Virus record (IMG/VR): IMGVR_UViG_3300044987_001824
Coordinates: 1 to 33,180 of that record
Length of the DNA stretch: 33,180 nucleotides
Strand: one strand, 5' to 3'
Origin: a virus
In this document: in pieces, positions 13,851-20,337 of the stretch
How positions within the stretch are numbered: the stretch's first letter is position 1
Layout of the letters: each line of letters opens with the position of its first letter
The notes under the pieces: generated by a model
What the model saw: only the letters and a program-made list of their open reading frames with translations
Told to the model about the DNA's origin: nothing
The model's database searches: none
Made by a program: the position numbers and the translations under genes

Positions 13851-14056
13851 AACTATGGAGTTCAATTAAGCATAAAGTTTATAAAGATCAGTTTAATGAT
13901 ATGTGGGTTTTAGACGAGTTGTGTAGACCAGCTATAGACCTACGTAATAAGTGTTATACTAATTCTTATCGTCTAATTAAACGCAAATTCTTCTTTTTCT
14001 ATGTACTAGAAAATGAATGGATTTCAACTTACTCTTTATTGAGACCAAACTTATGA
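13847..14056 (+). CDS. 69-residue basic hypothetical protein
   Basis: Basic, aromatic protein (MKLWSSIKHKVYKDQF..., later LIKRKFFFFYVLENEW). Coupled by ATGA at both ends, directly before the Rnl1-type ligase. Unknown family. Confidence 0.55.
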   Translation: MKLWSSIKHKVYKDQFNDMWVLDELCRPAIDLRNKCYTNSYRLIKRKFFFFYVLENEWISTYSLLRPNL

Positions 14057-14826
14057 AATTTAAAGTAGAGCAGCCAGAACTTGTAACAGTTAAGCATAAA
14101 GATAATCTAAGAATCATTAAGTATAAGCGTAAGGTATTCTATGATAACCTCTGGACCCCAAATCTCCAAGAGTGTAGAGGTATTGTAGTTGATGAGGAAG
14201 ATAATATCGTTTCCCGACCTTTCACTAAGATTTTTAATTATCAGGAAAACAATACGACAATTCCTTTAACAGAAAAGATTCTGTGGGTTAAGAAGTATAA
14301 TGGATTCATGGCGGCACAAACTAAAGATCTAGTAACTACGACAGGTTCTTTCGATTCTGACTTTACCAAAATGGCTAGAGAGTTTCTGCATCCTACAAAG
14401 ATGACTGGAACGCTTTTATTTGAGATTTGTCATCCTAACGATCCTCATATTATTGTAGAAAAGCCAGGTGCTTATTTGATTGGTATTCGAGATTTACATA
14501 CCAACAAGCCTTACAATACAAGCCTAGAGAAAGAAGATTTCCTTAACGATTTAGCAGAGTTCCACGGTTGGCTGCGTCCGGAGTACGGTTCAGCCGTTTT
14601 TGGCGATTTGCTAGATTCACTCAAAACAGTAAAGCACGAAGGCTTTTGTGTTTATGGTTCAACTAATCTAAAAGTTAAGTCACCTTACTACTTACAGTCT
14701 AAGGCTATTGCTAGATCTAACAAGCAATTATCTCTAGATGAAGAATTCACTCCTTTATTAGCACAAATGCCTAAAAACCTAACAGAACAAGAGCGACTAG
14801 CTTTCATAAGGAGTTATTTTTGTTAA
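14053..14826 (+). CDS. RNA ligase, T4 Rnl1 type
   Basis: A 257-residue ligase with the Rnl1-family order: ECRGIVVDEEDNIVSRPFTK upstream of motif I, K81-YNG84 as the adenylated lysine motif, LLFEICHP (motif III), EGFCVYG (motif IV) and LKVKSPYYL (motif V). T4 Rnl1 is about 374 residues, so the tRNA-specific C-terminal domain is short or absent. Rnl1 seals broken single-stranded RNA such as cleaved anticodon loops, usually with a kinase-phosphatase partner; a P-loop kinase lies at 11995. The ATG at 14053 gives an ATGA overlap; a longer start at 14017 is less likely. Confidence 0.88.
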   Translation: MKFKVEQPELVTVKHKDNLRIIKYKRKVFYDNLWTPNLQECRGIVVDEEDNIVSRPFTKIFNYQENNTTIPLTEKILWVKKYNGFMAAQTKDLVTTTGSFDSDFTKMAREFLHPTKMTGTLLFEICHPNDPHIIVEKPGAYLIGIRDLHTNKPYNTSLEKEDFLNDLAEFHGWLRPEYGSAVFGDLLDSLKTVKHEGFCVYGSTNLKVKSPYYLQSKAIARSNKQLSLDEEFTPLLAQMPKNLTEQERLAFIRSYFC

Positions 14827-14930
14827 CAATTTTATCAACAATTATCGGAATCACTCTATTGTTCCATCAGCAATACGTTGGAGCACTAGGGTGGTTTATT
14901 ATAGCAGCGTATGAGGAGCTTAAAAAATGA
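14820..14930 (+). CDS. 36-residue membrane peptide, TTG start
   Basis: TTG at 14820 lies 6 bases after AAGGAG; the frame overlaps the ligase stop. Contains a hydrophobic helix (LTILSTIIGITLLF) and a second short one (ALGWFIIAAY), ending EELKK. It couples by ATGA to the next gene. Too short for family assignment. Confidence 0.5.
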   Translation: MLTILSTIIGITLLFHQQYVGALGWFIIAAYEELKK

Positions 14931-15193
14931 AAATCACGGTTGAGTTTGAAGAAAAAGATATTAGGGATAAAATCCCTCTAGTAGATCAGTGGGGTACTAG
15001 ACACAGGATTATGAGTTTTTGCAATAAGAATTATCTAAGTAGATTACTTAACTTAGGGAATGATAATTATTTATATAATTTACTTAATCTAGGGAATAAT
15101 AATCTAGTATTTGAATGCGCGATTAGTGCAGATGAGCTAGTAAATTACCTTAGTATGCATAAATTCCTCCCAGAAAATCAGACTCCTCTCTAG
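14927..15193 (+). CDS. 88-residue hypothetical protein with internal repeat
   Basis: Contains a duplicated segment (RLLNLGNDNYLY then NLLNLGNNNLVF), visible also at DNA level around 15040-15105. ATGA overlap with the preceding gene. Acidic N-terminus MKITVEFEEKDI. No known family; last gene before the 15.2-15.6 kb leader. Confidence 0.58.
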   Translation: MKITVEFEEKDIRDKIPLVDQWGTRHRIMSFCNKNYLSRLLNLGNDNYLYNLLNLGNNNLVFECAISADELVNYLSMHKFLPENQTPL

Positions 15194-15257
15194 GAAATAA
15201 AAATACTCCCCGGGTCTATCAGAGAAAAATAGAGTGGTAAATATTTTTTATTTCCGG

Positions 15258-15263
15258 TATAAT
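15258..15263 (+). promoter_or_regulatory. possible -10 box of the 15.3 kb leader
   Basis: TATAAT preceded by GG; no good -35 hexamer 16-18 bases upstream. Transcription would start near 15270. Confidence 0.4.
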
Positions 15264-15289
15264 AATTGTATATTATGTAGCGAATTTAA

Positions 15290-15376
15290 AAGTTTAGCCG
15301 TAAGGTTAGTTAATAAGATTCCTACCCCGCTTGGGGACAGGGATCTTAGATACAATTTAACCTTACGGGCAAACTT
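15290..15376 (+). ncRNA. long stable hairpin RNA element in the leader
   Basis: Nested pairing: AAGTTT/AAACTT (15290-15295 with 15371-15376), a 2x2 internal loop, a perfect 11-bp stem CCGTAAGGTTA/TAACCTTACGG (15298-15308 with 15358-15368), then AAGAT/ATCTT (15315-15319 with 15343-15347), CCT/AGG, and a CCCC/GGGG tip with a GCTT loop (15325-15336). No class recognised; could be a cis-regulatory leader for the gene at 15617 or a processed small RNA. Confidence 0.6.
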
Positions 15377-15616
15377 GAACAGTCCAAGAGGAGAATTACG
15401 TCTTTAAAAATGTAAAAAATAAAAGAAAATTTTACGTGCATTTTGTGGATTGGAAACTCTGATTTTAATGTGAATTAAACGAACAAGCCCGCAGGATAGT
15501 CGCCGCTTTTCTAGTGGAATTTTTTCAATTTGGGGTCAAGAACTTACTAGGATTTCGGTTATATTTCTAGTGGAGTTAAATTTATAATAACTAGGTTTCA
15601 AATTCAGGAGAATAAC

Positions 15617-16471
15617 TTGAAATCACTATCATTGTCTTTTTTACAACGCGCCAACGAGGATCCCGCGTTAATTAGGACAGAAGACCCACACTGGCTAAGT
15701 CATATTAGACCAGTAATTGCTATGTTAAAACCAAAGACTTTCAGTCTTGATAAGTTGTATGAAGAATTGCTAGAACCATTAACTCTAGGAGAACATAATG
15801 GTGAGATTATCACTACAAAACATCTTCAGTTAATCTACACTATTCTAGCGAAATATAGTCGTTCTGATCTTTTACCTAAGAAGATGACTCAGACTTTATA
15901 TCCACAGTATTCTGCTGCTGTACCTATAGTATTACTTGCCTATAAAGAACAATTTGGGGTAGAGTACAAAAATTGGAAGTTAAATCACGACTTCATGACT
16001 AGTGCTATTATGGGTAACCAGTTAAAAGATATTACTAGAGTAACTAACTACCTCAAAGGATTAATTAATCCTAGAAAACCAGACTTACCTAATTCAGACT
16101 CTGAGGTGGGAGACCAAGAATACGCCGACTCTATGGGGTATGAGTTACCAAAAGTTTATGACCCTATAGATGTATTTGATTTTGATACTCAGTTAGAGTT
16201 TAGAGAGTATGCAACGCAAGAGGGCAATATCAGTTCAACTGCTTATACAGGTATTAAACGTCACGGAGGTACTCATCCTTTAGGTAATAGTCTGCTTACT
16301 AAATTTTATTGGTGTATGCTTACTCAAACCTGGATTTTTGACCCCAAAATTAGGCATCCAAATATGATCACAAATCTACTAGATTGGGATAAACCTGCCA
16401 AGCCCCTAGAAGAGCTAACTAGCGTTCAAGGGTTTCCAATAAGGGATATGGGTATAGGCTTCGGACTATGA
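15617..16471 (+). CDS. hypothetical protein behind a long structured leader, TTG start
   Basis: A 284-residue protein starting at TTG (15617), supported by CAGGAGAATAAC. No ATG fits that site. The sequence is helical with no motif I can assign (for example RTEDPHWLSHIRPVIAML; YWCMLTQTWIFDP; SVQGFPIRDMGIGFG). Unlike its neighbours it has a long structured leader and stands almost alone in its operon, so it may be separately regulated. One ATTTGGGGT copy encodes QFGV. Unknown function. Confidence 0.7.
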   Translation: MKSLSLSFLQRANEDPALIRTEDPHWLSHIRPVIAMLKPKTFSLDKLYEELLEPLTLGEHNGEIITTKHLQLIYTILAKYSRSDLLPKKMTQTLYPQYSAAVPIVLLAYKEQFGVEYKNWKLNHDFMTSAIMGNQLKDITRVTNYLKGLINPRKPDLPNSDSEVGDQEYADSMGYELPKVYDPIDVFDFDTQLEFREYATQEGNISSTAYTGIKRHGGTHPLGNSLLTKFYWCMLTQTWIFDPKIRHPNMITNLLDWDKPAKPLEELTSVQGFPIRDMGIGFGL

Positions 16472-16626
16472 TTAATCCATCTTTAGACCCTGAATGGGAT
16501 GCCTTTAAGGAGTTATTTCCTTACTTAAACTATAATGCTTATAAGAAATTGAAGGATTTTTTCAAATATGGCTATCAGTATATAAAGTCAGAAAAGTATA
16601 GTTGTGATGTAGAAGCTCCTTTTTAA
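16468..16626 (+). CDS. 52-residue hypothetical protein
   Basis: ATGA overlap with the preceding gene; sequence begins MINPSLDPEWDAFKELFPYL and is rich in Tyr, Phe and Lys. Followed 5 bases after the stop by a terminator. No family recognised. Confidence 0.55.
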   Translation: MINPSLDPEWDAFKELFPYLNYNAYKKLKDFFKYGYQYIKSEKYSCDVEAPF

Positions 16627-16631
16627 CAAAT

Positions 16632-16654
16632 AGCCCCTTAAATGGGGCTTTTTT
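16632..16654 (+). terminator. intrinsic terminator closing the left rightward block
   Basis: AGCCCC (16632-16637), loop TTAAAT, GGGGCT (16644-16649) and six T. Confidence 0.88.
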
Positions 16655-16689
16655 ACGTCTAATGAAATCAATTCATTACGAATGCCACA

Positions 16690-17305
16690 ATTTGGGGTAG
16701 CACCTCAGATTTTCAAGTGTAAAATTTTCTTACCCCAAATCTCAAAAGTCGCTAAAATTGCCAATAATTGCCTGAAACATACGACCCCAAATCGCAAAAA
16801 GTGCTATAATAGTCGAAATTGACCCCAAATCGCTGAAATTGTCTATTATTCTCGGTTTTGCTCGGAATTTGTCATAATTTCATCAATTTGGGGTAAGAAG
16901 AATAAATTTGATCTTGACAATGCCTCGGGTTCTTTAGTATAATGGGCGCAGACCACACAAATTTTGAACTTGAATCGGTTTTTCACTGGCGGGCGCAGAA
17001 TTCTCAACTTGAATCGCTTTTCGACTTAGCACTCGGCGCAAAACGTTTCGAATTTCGACTTTGCACTAAGGCGCAGGTCGCGACCTCGCTTGATAATGAT
17101 TCTCATTCTCATTCTCATTCCGGCGGACCGAAATGGGAATCATTCGCGTTTGACCCCAAATCGGACAAAAAGGTCTTAATATCCCAAATTGGCCTAAAAG
17201 GACAAAAAGGTCTTAATATATTTAATACCTAAAGATCCGAATGTCGGGTATAAATTTGGCTTATGGGGTCATAAAAAAATTTGCCCTTGCTTTGCGATTT
17301 GGGGT
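16690..17305. repeat. cluster of six ATTTGGGGT / ACCCCAAAT motifs
   Basis: Exact copies at 16690-16698 (+), 16732-16740 (-), 16784-16792 (-), 16822-16830 (-), 16886-16894 (+), 17153-17161 (-) and 17297-17305 (+); the first six lie within about 470 bases and the seventh at the right edge. Ten further copies are dispersed over the window (see findings). Confidence 0.85.
16914..16943 (+). promoter_or_regulatory. rightward island-type promoter 1
   Basis: TTGACA (16914-16919), 18 bases, TATAAT (16938-16943), followed directly by GGGCGCAGACC. Same layout (18-base spacer, GGCGC just after the -10 box) as at 20058, 21286 and 22531. Confidence 0.72.
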
Positions 17306-17325
17306 CGGGTACCCTACGGGGCGCC

Positions 17326-17484
17326 AAGTCCTTGATTTTAAAGACTTTTTTTCCGCCGTAAGTCATTGATTCTAAAGGCTTTTTTGTGACCGCGGGCGGG
17401 TATGTTCTGTAAGTGTATGATTTCAAAGGCTTTTCTCTAGCCTTTCGGTACGTTCGCTAAGTCTATGATTATAAACGAATTTCC
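17326..17484 (+). repeat. TAAGTC...TGATT repeat family, four left copies
   Basis: Units starting near 17326, 17359, 17410 and 17458 share TAAGTC-NTTGATTNTAAA-NG-CTTTTTT (about 27 bases). The copies at 17326 and 17458, like the one at 20175, are preceded by GGTAC and a GC-rich GGCGC/TTCGC stretch. Two more copies lie at 20175-20235, so the family flanks the leftward genes 17595-19735. Several units can form a hairpin ending in T, so some may act as terminators. Confidence 0.65.
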
Positions 17485-17501
17485 TAGTAGACCCAGCGAC
17501 G

Positions 17502-17517
17502 TGTTCCACGTGGAACG
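17502..17517. other. parS-like ParB binding site
   Basis: TGTTCCACGTGGAACG: the inner 14 bases GTTCCACGTGGAAC (17503-17516) are a perfect palindrome. It matches 15 of 16 positions of TGTTCCACGTGGAACA, a form of the bacterial chromosomal parS site bound by ParB. It is the only copy I see. No parA or parB gene is in the window. Confidence 0.6.
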
Positions 17518-17556
17518 CTAAAAGGACAAAAAGGTCTTTTTATCGATTGAGTAGGC

Positions 17557-17588
17557 AAAATAAAAGCGGATATAAATATCCGCTTTAA
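17557..17588 (-). terminator. terminator of the leftmost island operon
   Basis: On the minus strand AAAGCGGATAT/ATATCCGCTTT (17563-17573 with 17576-17586), 11 bp, followed by TATTTT. It lies just after the stop of the leftward gene ending at 17595. Confidence 0.8.
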
Positions 17589-17594
17589 ATATAA

Positions 17595-17843
17595 TTAACA
17601 ATTAACCTTTAGAAACTCTAAAAGATTTTCTTTTAAAGTCGCTGGAATACCCCAAACACTTTCTTTAGCAGGTAATACAATAGAATAACCTAATTCCATT
17701 CTACGATGTGCAATATGTTTTCCAATTTTCTTATTAAATTCGTCATTATCAGAACAATGAGCAACAGAAACTTTAAAATGCGTTTTCATTTTAGAAGTCC
17801 ATTGACCACAAACAACAGATTTACCATTATGAGCGAATTTCAT
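17595..17843 (-). CDS. 82-residue hypothetical protein
   Basis: ATG at 17843 follows AAAGGATTTAAA, the typical island ribosome site. The protein is basic with scattered Cys and His (C12, C30, C82; H5, H22, H29, H43, H46), which might bind metal, though no standard spacing is evident. Last gene before the terminator at 17557. Unknown family. Confidence 0.62.
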   Translation of the reverse strand: MKFAHNGKSVVCGQWTSKMKTHFKVSVAHCSDNDEFNKKIGKHIAHRRMELGYSIVLPAKESVWGIPATLKENLLEFLKVNC

Positions 17844-17844
17844 T

Positions 17845-18036
17845 TTAAATCCTTTCAGGAATATTAATAATTAAATCAGAGCATTCAATATTAATGTGTT
17901 CTATCTCCGTGTCGTTAATATAATCCTCCATTTCCTCCAATTCACTATCGGACATAATAGGTGGGCAATACATTCCTTCCATTATACAGGCAATTACAAT
18001 TTCTTTTAAATCACTAGCACTAATTACAACTCGCAT
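17845..18036 (-). CDS. 63-residue acidic hypothetical protein
   Basis: Start at 18036, preceded by AAAGGATTTAAA, exactly as in the next gene. Acidic C-terminal half (MSDSELEEMEDYINDTEIEH). No known family. Confidence 0.62.
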   Translation of the reverse strand: MRVVISASDLKEIVIACIMEGMYCPPIMSDSELEEMEDYINDTEIEHINIECSDLIINIPERI

Positions 18037-18058
18037 TTTAAATCCTTTTTCTAGAATA

Positions 18059-18074
18059 CCCGGCAAAAGCCGGG
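18059..18074 (-). terminator. hairpin between island genes
   Basis: CCCGGC/GCCGGG with a 4-base loop directly after the exonuclease gene on the minus strand. The trailing sequence TATTCTAGAAAAAGG is a poor U tract, so it may only attenuate. Confidence 0.55.
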
Positions 18075-18081
18075 ATTTGAA

Positions 18082-18783
18082 TTAAACGGTGAAATTATCT
18101 TTTACCTGACAATCTCGCCAATTATACGATTTGATTTTATCGCGCCATTTACTCTTTTTTACAATGGCTTTTAAAATCGGCAATTCATAAAACTTAGCAT
18201 CTTCTAATGCCGTATGCGGTTCAGGCGGGAGCATTTCATTATTTAGAAAACTCGCCATAACTTCCGCATTAGTTTTATAAGTCATATTACCTTGTTTAGT
18301 TGGAGAATTAAACAAGTGATTGTTTAAAATAAAACGCTTGTATTCTTTAGTATGGGCATAATGCCCATATGATGCATTCCAAAGACAAAAACGATTAGTG
18401 AATTTAGTTAAATCAATTCCAGTATTCTGGCATTTATCCAAATCAAAAGCGAGATTAAACGCCGTTAAAGTAGGATTATATTGATAAAATGCCTGGTCTA
18501 GCCAACGATTAACAGCATTAACGCTTGCAATCATTCGTTGTCCGTTATTCAGCATATTAACATAATTTGCTTGCCGTTTTTCCAGTCCGGCTTTAGTCCA
18601 GATTTCATCTTTAGAATGAACATCAAAGAAAAGGCTTTTTGCATCAAATTCGCCTTTAATTAAAACGCCCATTTCCTTGACAATATTGCCTTGTTTATCA
18701 GCAATTACAATTCCAATATCAGCAACGGTATTCTCAATTGTAGTTTCAGAATCGAGAATAAGAAAGTATTGTTTTTTAGCCAT
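18082..18783 (-). CDS. DnaQ-like 3'-5' exonuclease (DEDD family)
   Basis: A 233-residue protein with the three exonuclease motifs: Exo I ILDSETT (D11, E13) followed by ADIGIVIAD; Exo II in LTAFNLAFDLDKC; Exo III in PHTALEDAKFYELPIL, where the histidine marks the DEDDh subtype. Such proteins trim DNA or RNA 3' ends. Phage versions occur as stand-alone nucleases. ATG at 18783 is preceded by AAGGACATTAAA; a longer frame lacks a ribosome site. It follows the HAD phosphatase gene by 1 base, so both are probably co-expressed. Confidence 0.85.
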   Translation of the reverse strand: MAKKQYFLILDSETTIENTVADIGIVIADKQGNIVKEMGVLIKGEFDAKSLFFDVHSKDEIWTKAGLEKRQANYVNMLNNGQRMIASVNAVNRWLDQAFYQYNPTLTAFNLAFDLDKCQNTGIDLTKFTNRFCLWNASYGHYAHTKEYKRFILNNHLFNSPTKQGNMTYKTNAEVMASFLNNEMLPPEPHTALEDAKFYELPILKAIVKKSKWRDKIKSYNWRDCQVKDNFTV

Positions 18784-18784
18784 T

Positions 18785-19261
18785 TTAATGTCCTTGTTTA
18801 CTAGGAATATAAACGCCGTTACATTCCAGATTGTCACAGATATATTTCAGATAAGTCATATTATCTTCATATACCGTGATTTTATTCACATTCGCAAATT
18901 GCCGGAGATTCATCAATTTACGAATACCAGAAACTTTCAATTTACCGCCGCTAACGCTTGAACCATTAGGACGACTAATAATAAAATCAGGCTTAGGCAT
19001 ATGATAAGACAAAAACATCTTATCAGGATTATTTAAAACTCTAGCAGTTGCTACAATAACCAAACACTCAGGATTATCAATTGCAGGCAAATACTCAGAA
19101 TAGAAAGCTGGAAGAAACGAATCACGACAAGCGAATTTTTCATTTTCACGCCAATAATCAAGGTCAATTTTTTCAATTCCATTTTCTGCAATAGTCCGAT
19201 ACCTATGCAGCGAATCAATAATGCAACCATCAAGATCAAAGATTTTCAATTCAGTAATCAT
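18785..19261 (-). CDS. HAD-superfamily phosphatase
   Basis: A 158-residue HAD protein: motif I FDLDGCIIDS (D9 nucleophile, D11 acid-base), motif II in VIVATAR, a lysine in SGGKLKVSGIRK, and acidic motif IV in TVYEDNMTYLK. No large cap domain is apparent. This fits a small-molecule or nucleic-acid-end phosphatase; the phosphatase half of T4 Pnkp has the same fold. Together with the kinase at 11995 and the ligase at 14053 it could complete RNA end-healing (inference). AAAAGGAAAATGAA precedes the ATG at 19261. Confidence 0.82.
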   Translation of the reverse strand: MITELKIFDLDGCIIDSLHRYRTIAENGIEKIDLDYWRENEKFACRDSFLPAFYSEYLPAIDNPECLVIVATARVLNNPDKMFLSYHMPKPDFIISRPNGSSVSGGKLKVSGIRKLMNLRQFANVNKITVYEDNMTYLKYICDNLECNGVYIPSKQGH

Positions 19262-19296
19262 TTCATTTTCCTTTTAAGTTAATTCAAATAATCTTT

Positions 19297-19319
19297 ATAA
19301 AACCGCCTATTGCTAGGCG
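19297..19319 (-). terminator. terminator after the HTH-like gene
   Basis: Minus strand CGCCTA, loop GCAA, TAGGCG (19304-19319), followed by GTTTTAT. Separates the 19331 gene from the HAD/exonuclease genes. Confidence 0.75.
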
Positions 19320-19330
19320 ATTTGAAAAGA

Positions 19331-19735
19331 TCATTCAGTTTCCAGATTTTCAGCCGACTGCTCGAAAGTTTCCATTGCTTTTTCTTTAAAAGCCGACAAT
19401 TCAGAAACAGTCTTCAAAATCGCTTTCAAGACTTTCTTATTGGCCTTCGCCAAGCTGGAAAGATTAGCTTCATCGGAAACTTCGGGGATAAACAAGGCAA
19501 TCTGATCGACCAGATTTTCTTTATCTACCGGAGTTTCACCAGCTTTGGAAACATATTCCGCTTTCTTATACACGCCTTCTTTTACCAATTTAGCGCGAAT
19601 CGAAGCAACTGATTTATTAAACTTCGCAGCAAACAATTCAACAGTTTCTTTTGTCGGATTAGCGACATAAGCAGAAACCATTTCCACGGTTTGTTCAGCG
19701 GAATAATTCACAACAGCGGTTTTCGTGGTAGCCAT
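19331..19735 (-). CDS. HTH-like phage protein, copy 2 of a two-member family
   Basis: A 134-residue paralogue of the protein at 4355-4684, with HTH-like FAAKFNKSVASIRAKLVKEG, then VYKKAEYVSKAGETP and a helical tail ending in acidic residues. ATG at 19735 lies behind AAGGAG. The leader upstream carries two copies of GCGCAGCAAG and a promoter at 19844-19871. A longer frame to 19795 would start inside that leader and lacks a ribosome site. A regulatory role is possible. Confidence 0.68.
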   Translation of the reverse strand: MATTKTAVVNYSAEQTVEMVSAYVANPTKETVELFAAKFNKSVASIRAKLVKEGVYKKAEYVSKAGETPVDKENLVDQIALFIPEVSDEANLSSLAKANKKVLKAILKTVSELSAFKEKAMETFEQSAENLETE

Positions 19736-19843
19736 TTTTACAACTCCTTGACGCGCATTAGGGAAAGCAGGCGGAATCGCGGTCAAAACTCGCATCCTGC
19801 TAGGCTTGCTGCGCTTCTTGCTGCGCCTCAGTCCATGTAAAGA

Positions 19844-19871
19844 ATTATACGCTTCCCGCAGAAGAAAACAA
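19844..19871 (-). promoter_or_regulatory. leftward promoter of the HTH-like gene
   Basis: Minus strand TTGTTT (19866-19871), 16 bases, TATAAT (19844-19849). Confidence 0.68.
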
Positions 19872-20057
19872 CACTTTTTTCAAAAAAGATGAAAAATAGT
19901 TGCATATAAATCGCTTGACAGTTTCCCGCTTTTGTGAGCCAGAAAAACTGTATAAACTGTTTATACGGTTTCCCTAAATCGCTAACAAGGTATTAAGACC
20001 TTTTTGTCTTTTTAGCGTTAGCTAAAAAGAAGTTCTGTCAATAGTACAAAAAAACTA

Positions 20058-20087
20058 TTGACAACGCCCGCCGGGGCGTGGTAAAAT
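20058..20087 (+). promoter_or_regulatory. rightward island-type promoter 2
   Basis: TTGACA (20058-20063), 18 bases, TAAAAT (20082-20087), followed by CGGCGCCCACC. The transcript would begin with a hairpin ATTTTTATG/CATAAAAAT (20108-20129) and meet a terminator-like repeat at 20176. Confidence 0.72.
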
Positions 20088-20174
20088 CGGCGCCCACCCC
20101 ATTAAAGATTTTTATGTGCCCATAAAAATATTTTGCTACCATTTCGCGCTGCGCGCGGGTACGCTTTGCGGCGC

Positions 20175-20235
20175 TAAGTCCTTGATTCTAAAGGACTTTT
20201 TTCTTTTCTAAGTCCTTGATTATAAACGCTTTTTT
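20175..20235 (+). repeat. TAAGTC...TGATT repeats, two right copies (first is a terminator)
   Basis: Copies at 20175-20202 and 20209-20235. The first folds as AAGTCCTT (20176-20183), 7-base loop, AAGGACTT (20191-20198) and a T run, a good intrinsic terminator for the promoter at 20058. Confidence 0.72.
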
Positions 20236-20270
20236 CTGGCACGATCCTTGGTAGCCAAGAACTGTGCCAG
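20236..20270 (+). other. two-tier hairpin
   Basis: CTGGCAC/GTGCCAG (20236-20242 with 20264-20270) enclosing CTTGG/CCAAG (20247-20251 with 20255-20259). No protein-coding context; structural RNA or protein binding site. Confidence 0.55.
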
Positions 20271-20302
20271 ATATTAAGATCTCTTTATCTTTTTAGCGAA
20301 CT

Positions 20303-20328
20303 ATAAAAAACCGCTTTGTCAAGCGGTT
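20303..20328 (-). terminator. terminator of the 21.2-20.3 kb operon
   Basis: Minus strand AACCGCTT, loop GACA, AAGCGGTT (20309-20328), then TTTTTTATAG. Confidence 0.85.
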
Positions 20329-20337
20329 ATTAATTAC

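Larger units (their letters stand above)
15194..15616 (+). other. 423-base non-coding stretch: leader with structured RNA
   Basis: No convincing reading frame. It holds a possible -10 box TATAAT (15258-15263, weak -35), the long hairpin at 15290-15376, an AT-rich imperfect stem (AAAATG..TAAAA with TTTTA..CATTTT, 15406-15446), one ATTTGGGGT copy (15528-15536), and two copies of TTTCTAGTGGA (near 15508 and 15570). It leads into the gene at 15617 without an obvious terminator, so it is most likely a long 5' leader. Confidence 0.55.
16657..17594. other. non-coding hub of about 940 bases
   Basis: No credible gene. From left to right: six copies of ATTTGGGGT in both orientations (16690-17305); an extended -10-like TGCTATAAT at 16802; a strong promoter (16914-16943); diverged repeats beginning GGCGCA (from about 16945, 16992, 17028 and 17071); a 12-bp palindrome AGGTCGCGACCT (17075-17086); a TCTCAT microsatellite (about 17100-17118); two copies of GGACAAAAAGGTCTTAATAT (17163 and 17200); four TAAGTC...TGATT repeats (17326-17484); a parS-like palindrome (17502-17517). 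It separates the rightward and leftward gene blocks and could be an origin, a partition or a regulatory locus. Confidence 0.6.
19736..20337. other. 602-base non-coding stretch inside the island
   Basis: Contains the leader (with repeated GCGCAGCAAG) and leftward promoter of the 19331 gene (19844-19871); a decayed promoter-like copy with ATAGTTGCATATAAATCGC and TTGACA (19915-19920) but no -10 box; a hairpin ACTGTATAAA/TTTATACGGT (about 19948-19970); inverted GGACAAAAAGGTCT-type copies (19991-20017 and 20271-20297); rightward promoter 20058-20087; hairpins 20108-20129 and 20236-20270; two TAAGTC repeats (20175-20235); and a leftward terminator (20303-20328). Confidence 0.6.

Noticed and set aside
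16942-17232. 96-residue plus-strand frame in the hub
   Set aside because: Its ATG coincides with the promoter -10 box, there is no ribosome site, and the peptide is a translation of GGCGCA repeats and a TCTCAT microsatellite (SHSHSHS).
16690-17305. ATTTGGGGT as a DNA uptake sequence
   Set aside because: The motif does not match the uptake sequences of Neisseriaceae or Pasteurellaceae that I know, and uptake signals are not expected to switch orientation around one locus.
17229-17426. 65-residue minus-strand frame
   Set aside because: It begins with TTG without a good ribosome site and is the antisense of the TAAGTC...TGATT repeats; repeats explain its apparent periodicity.
19915-19970. Fifth rightward island promoter
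   Set aside because: It has the shared upstream sequence and TTGACA, but no -10-like hexamer at 16-19 bases; TATAAA is about 30 bases away within a hairpin. Probably a decayed copy.
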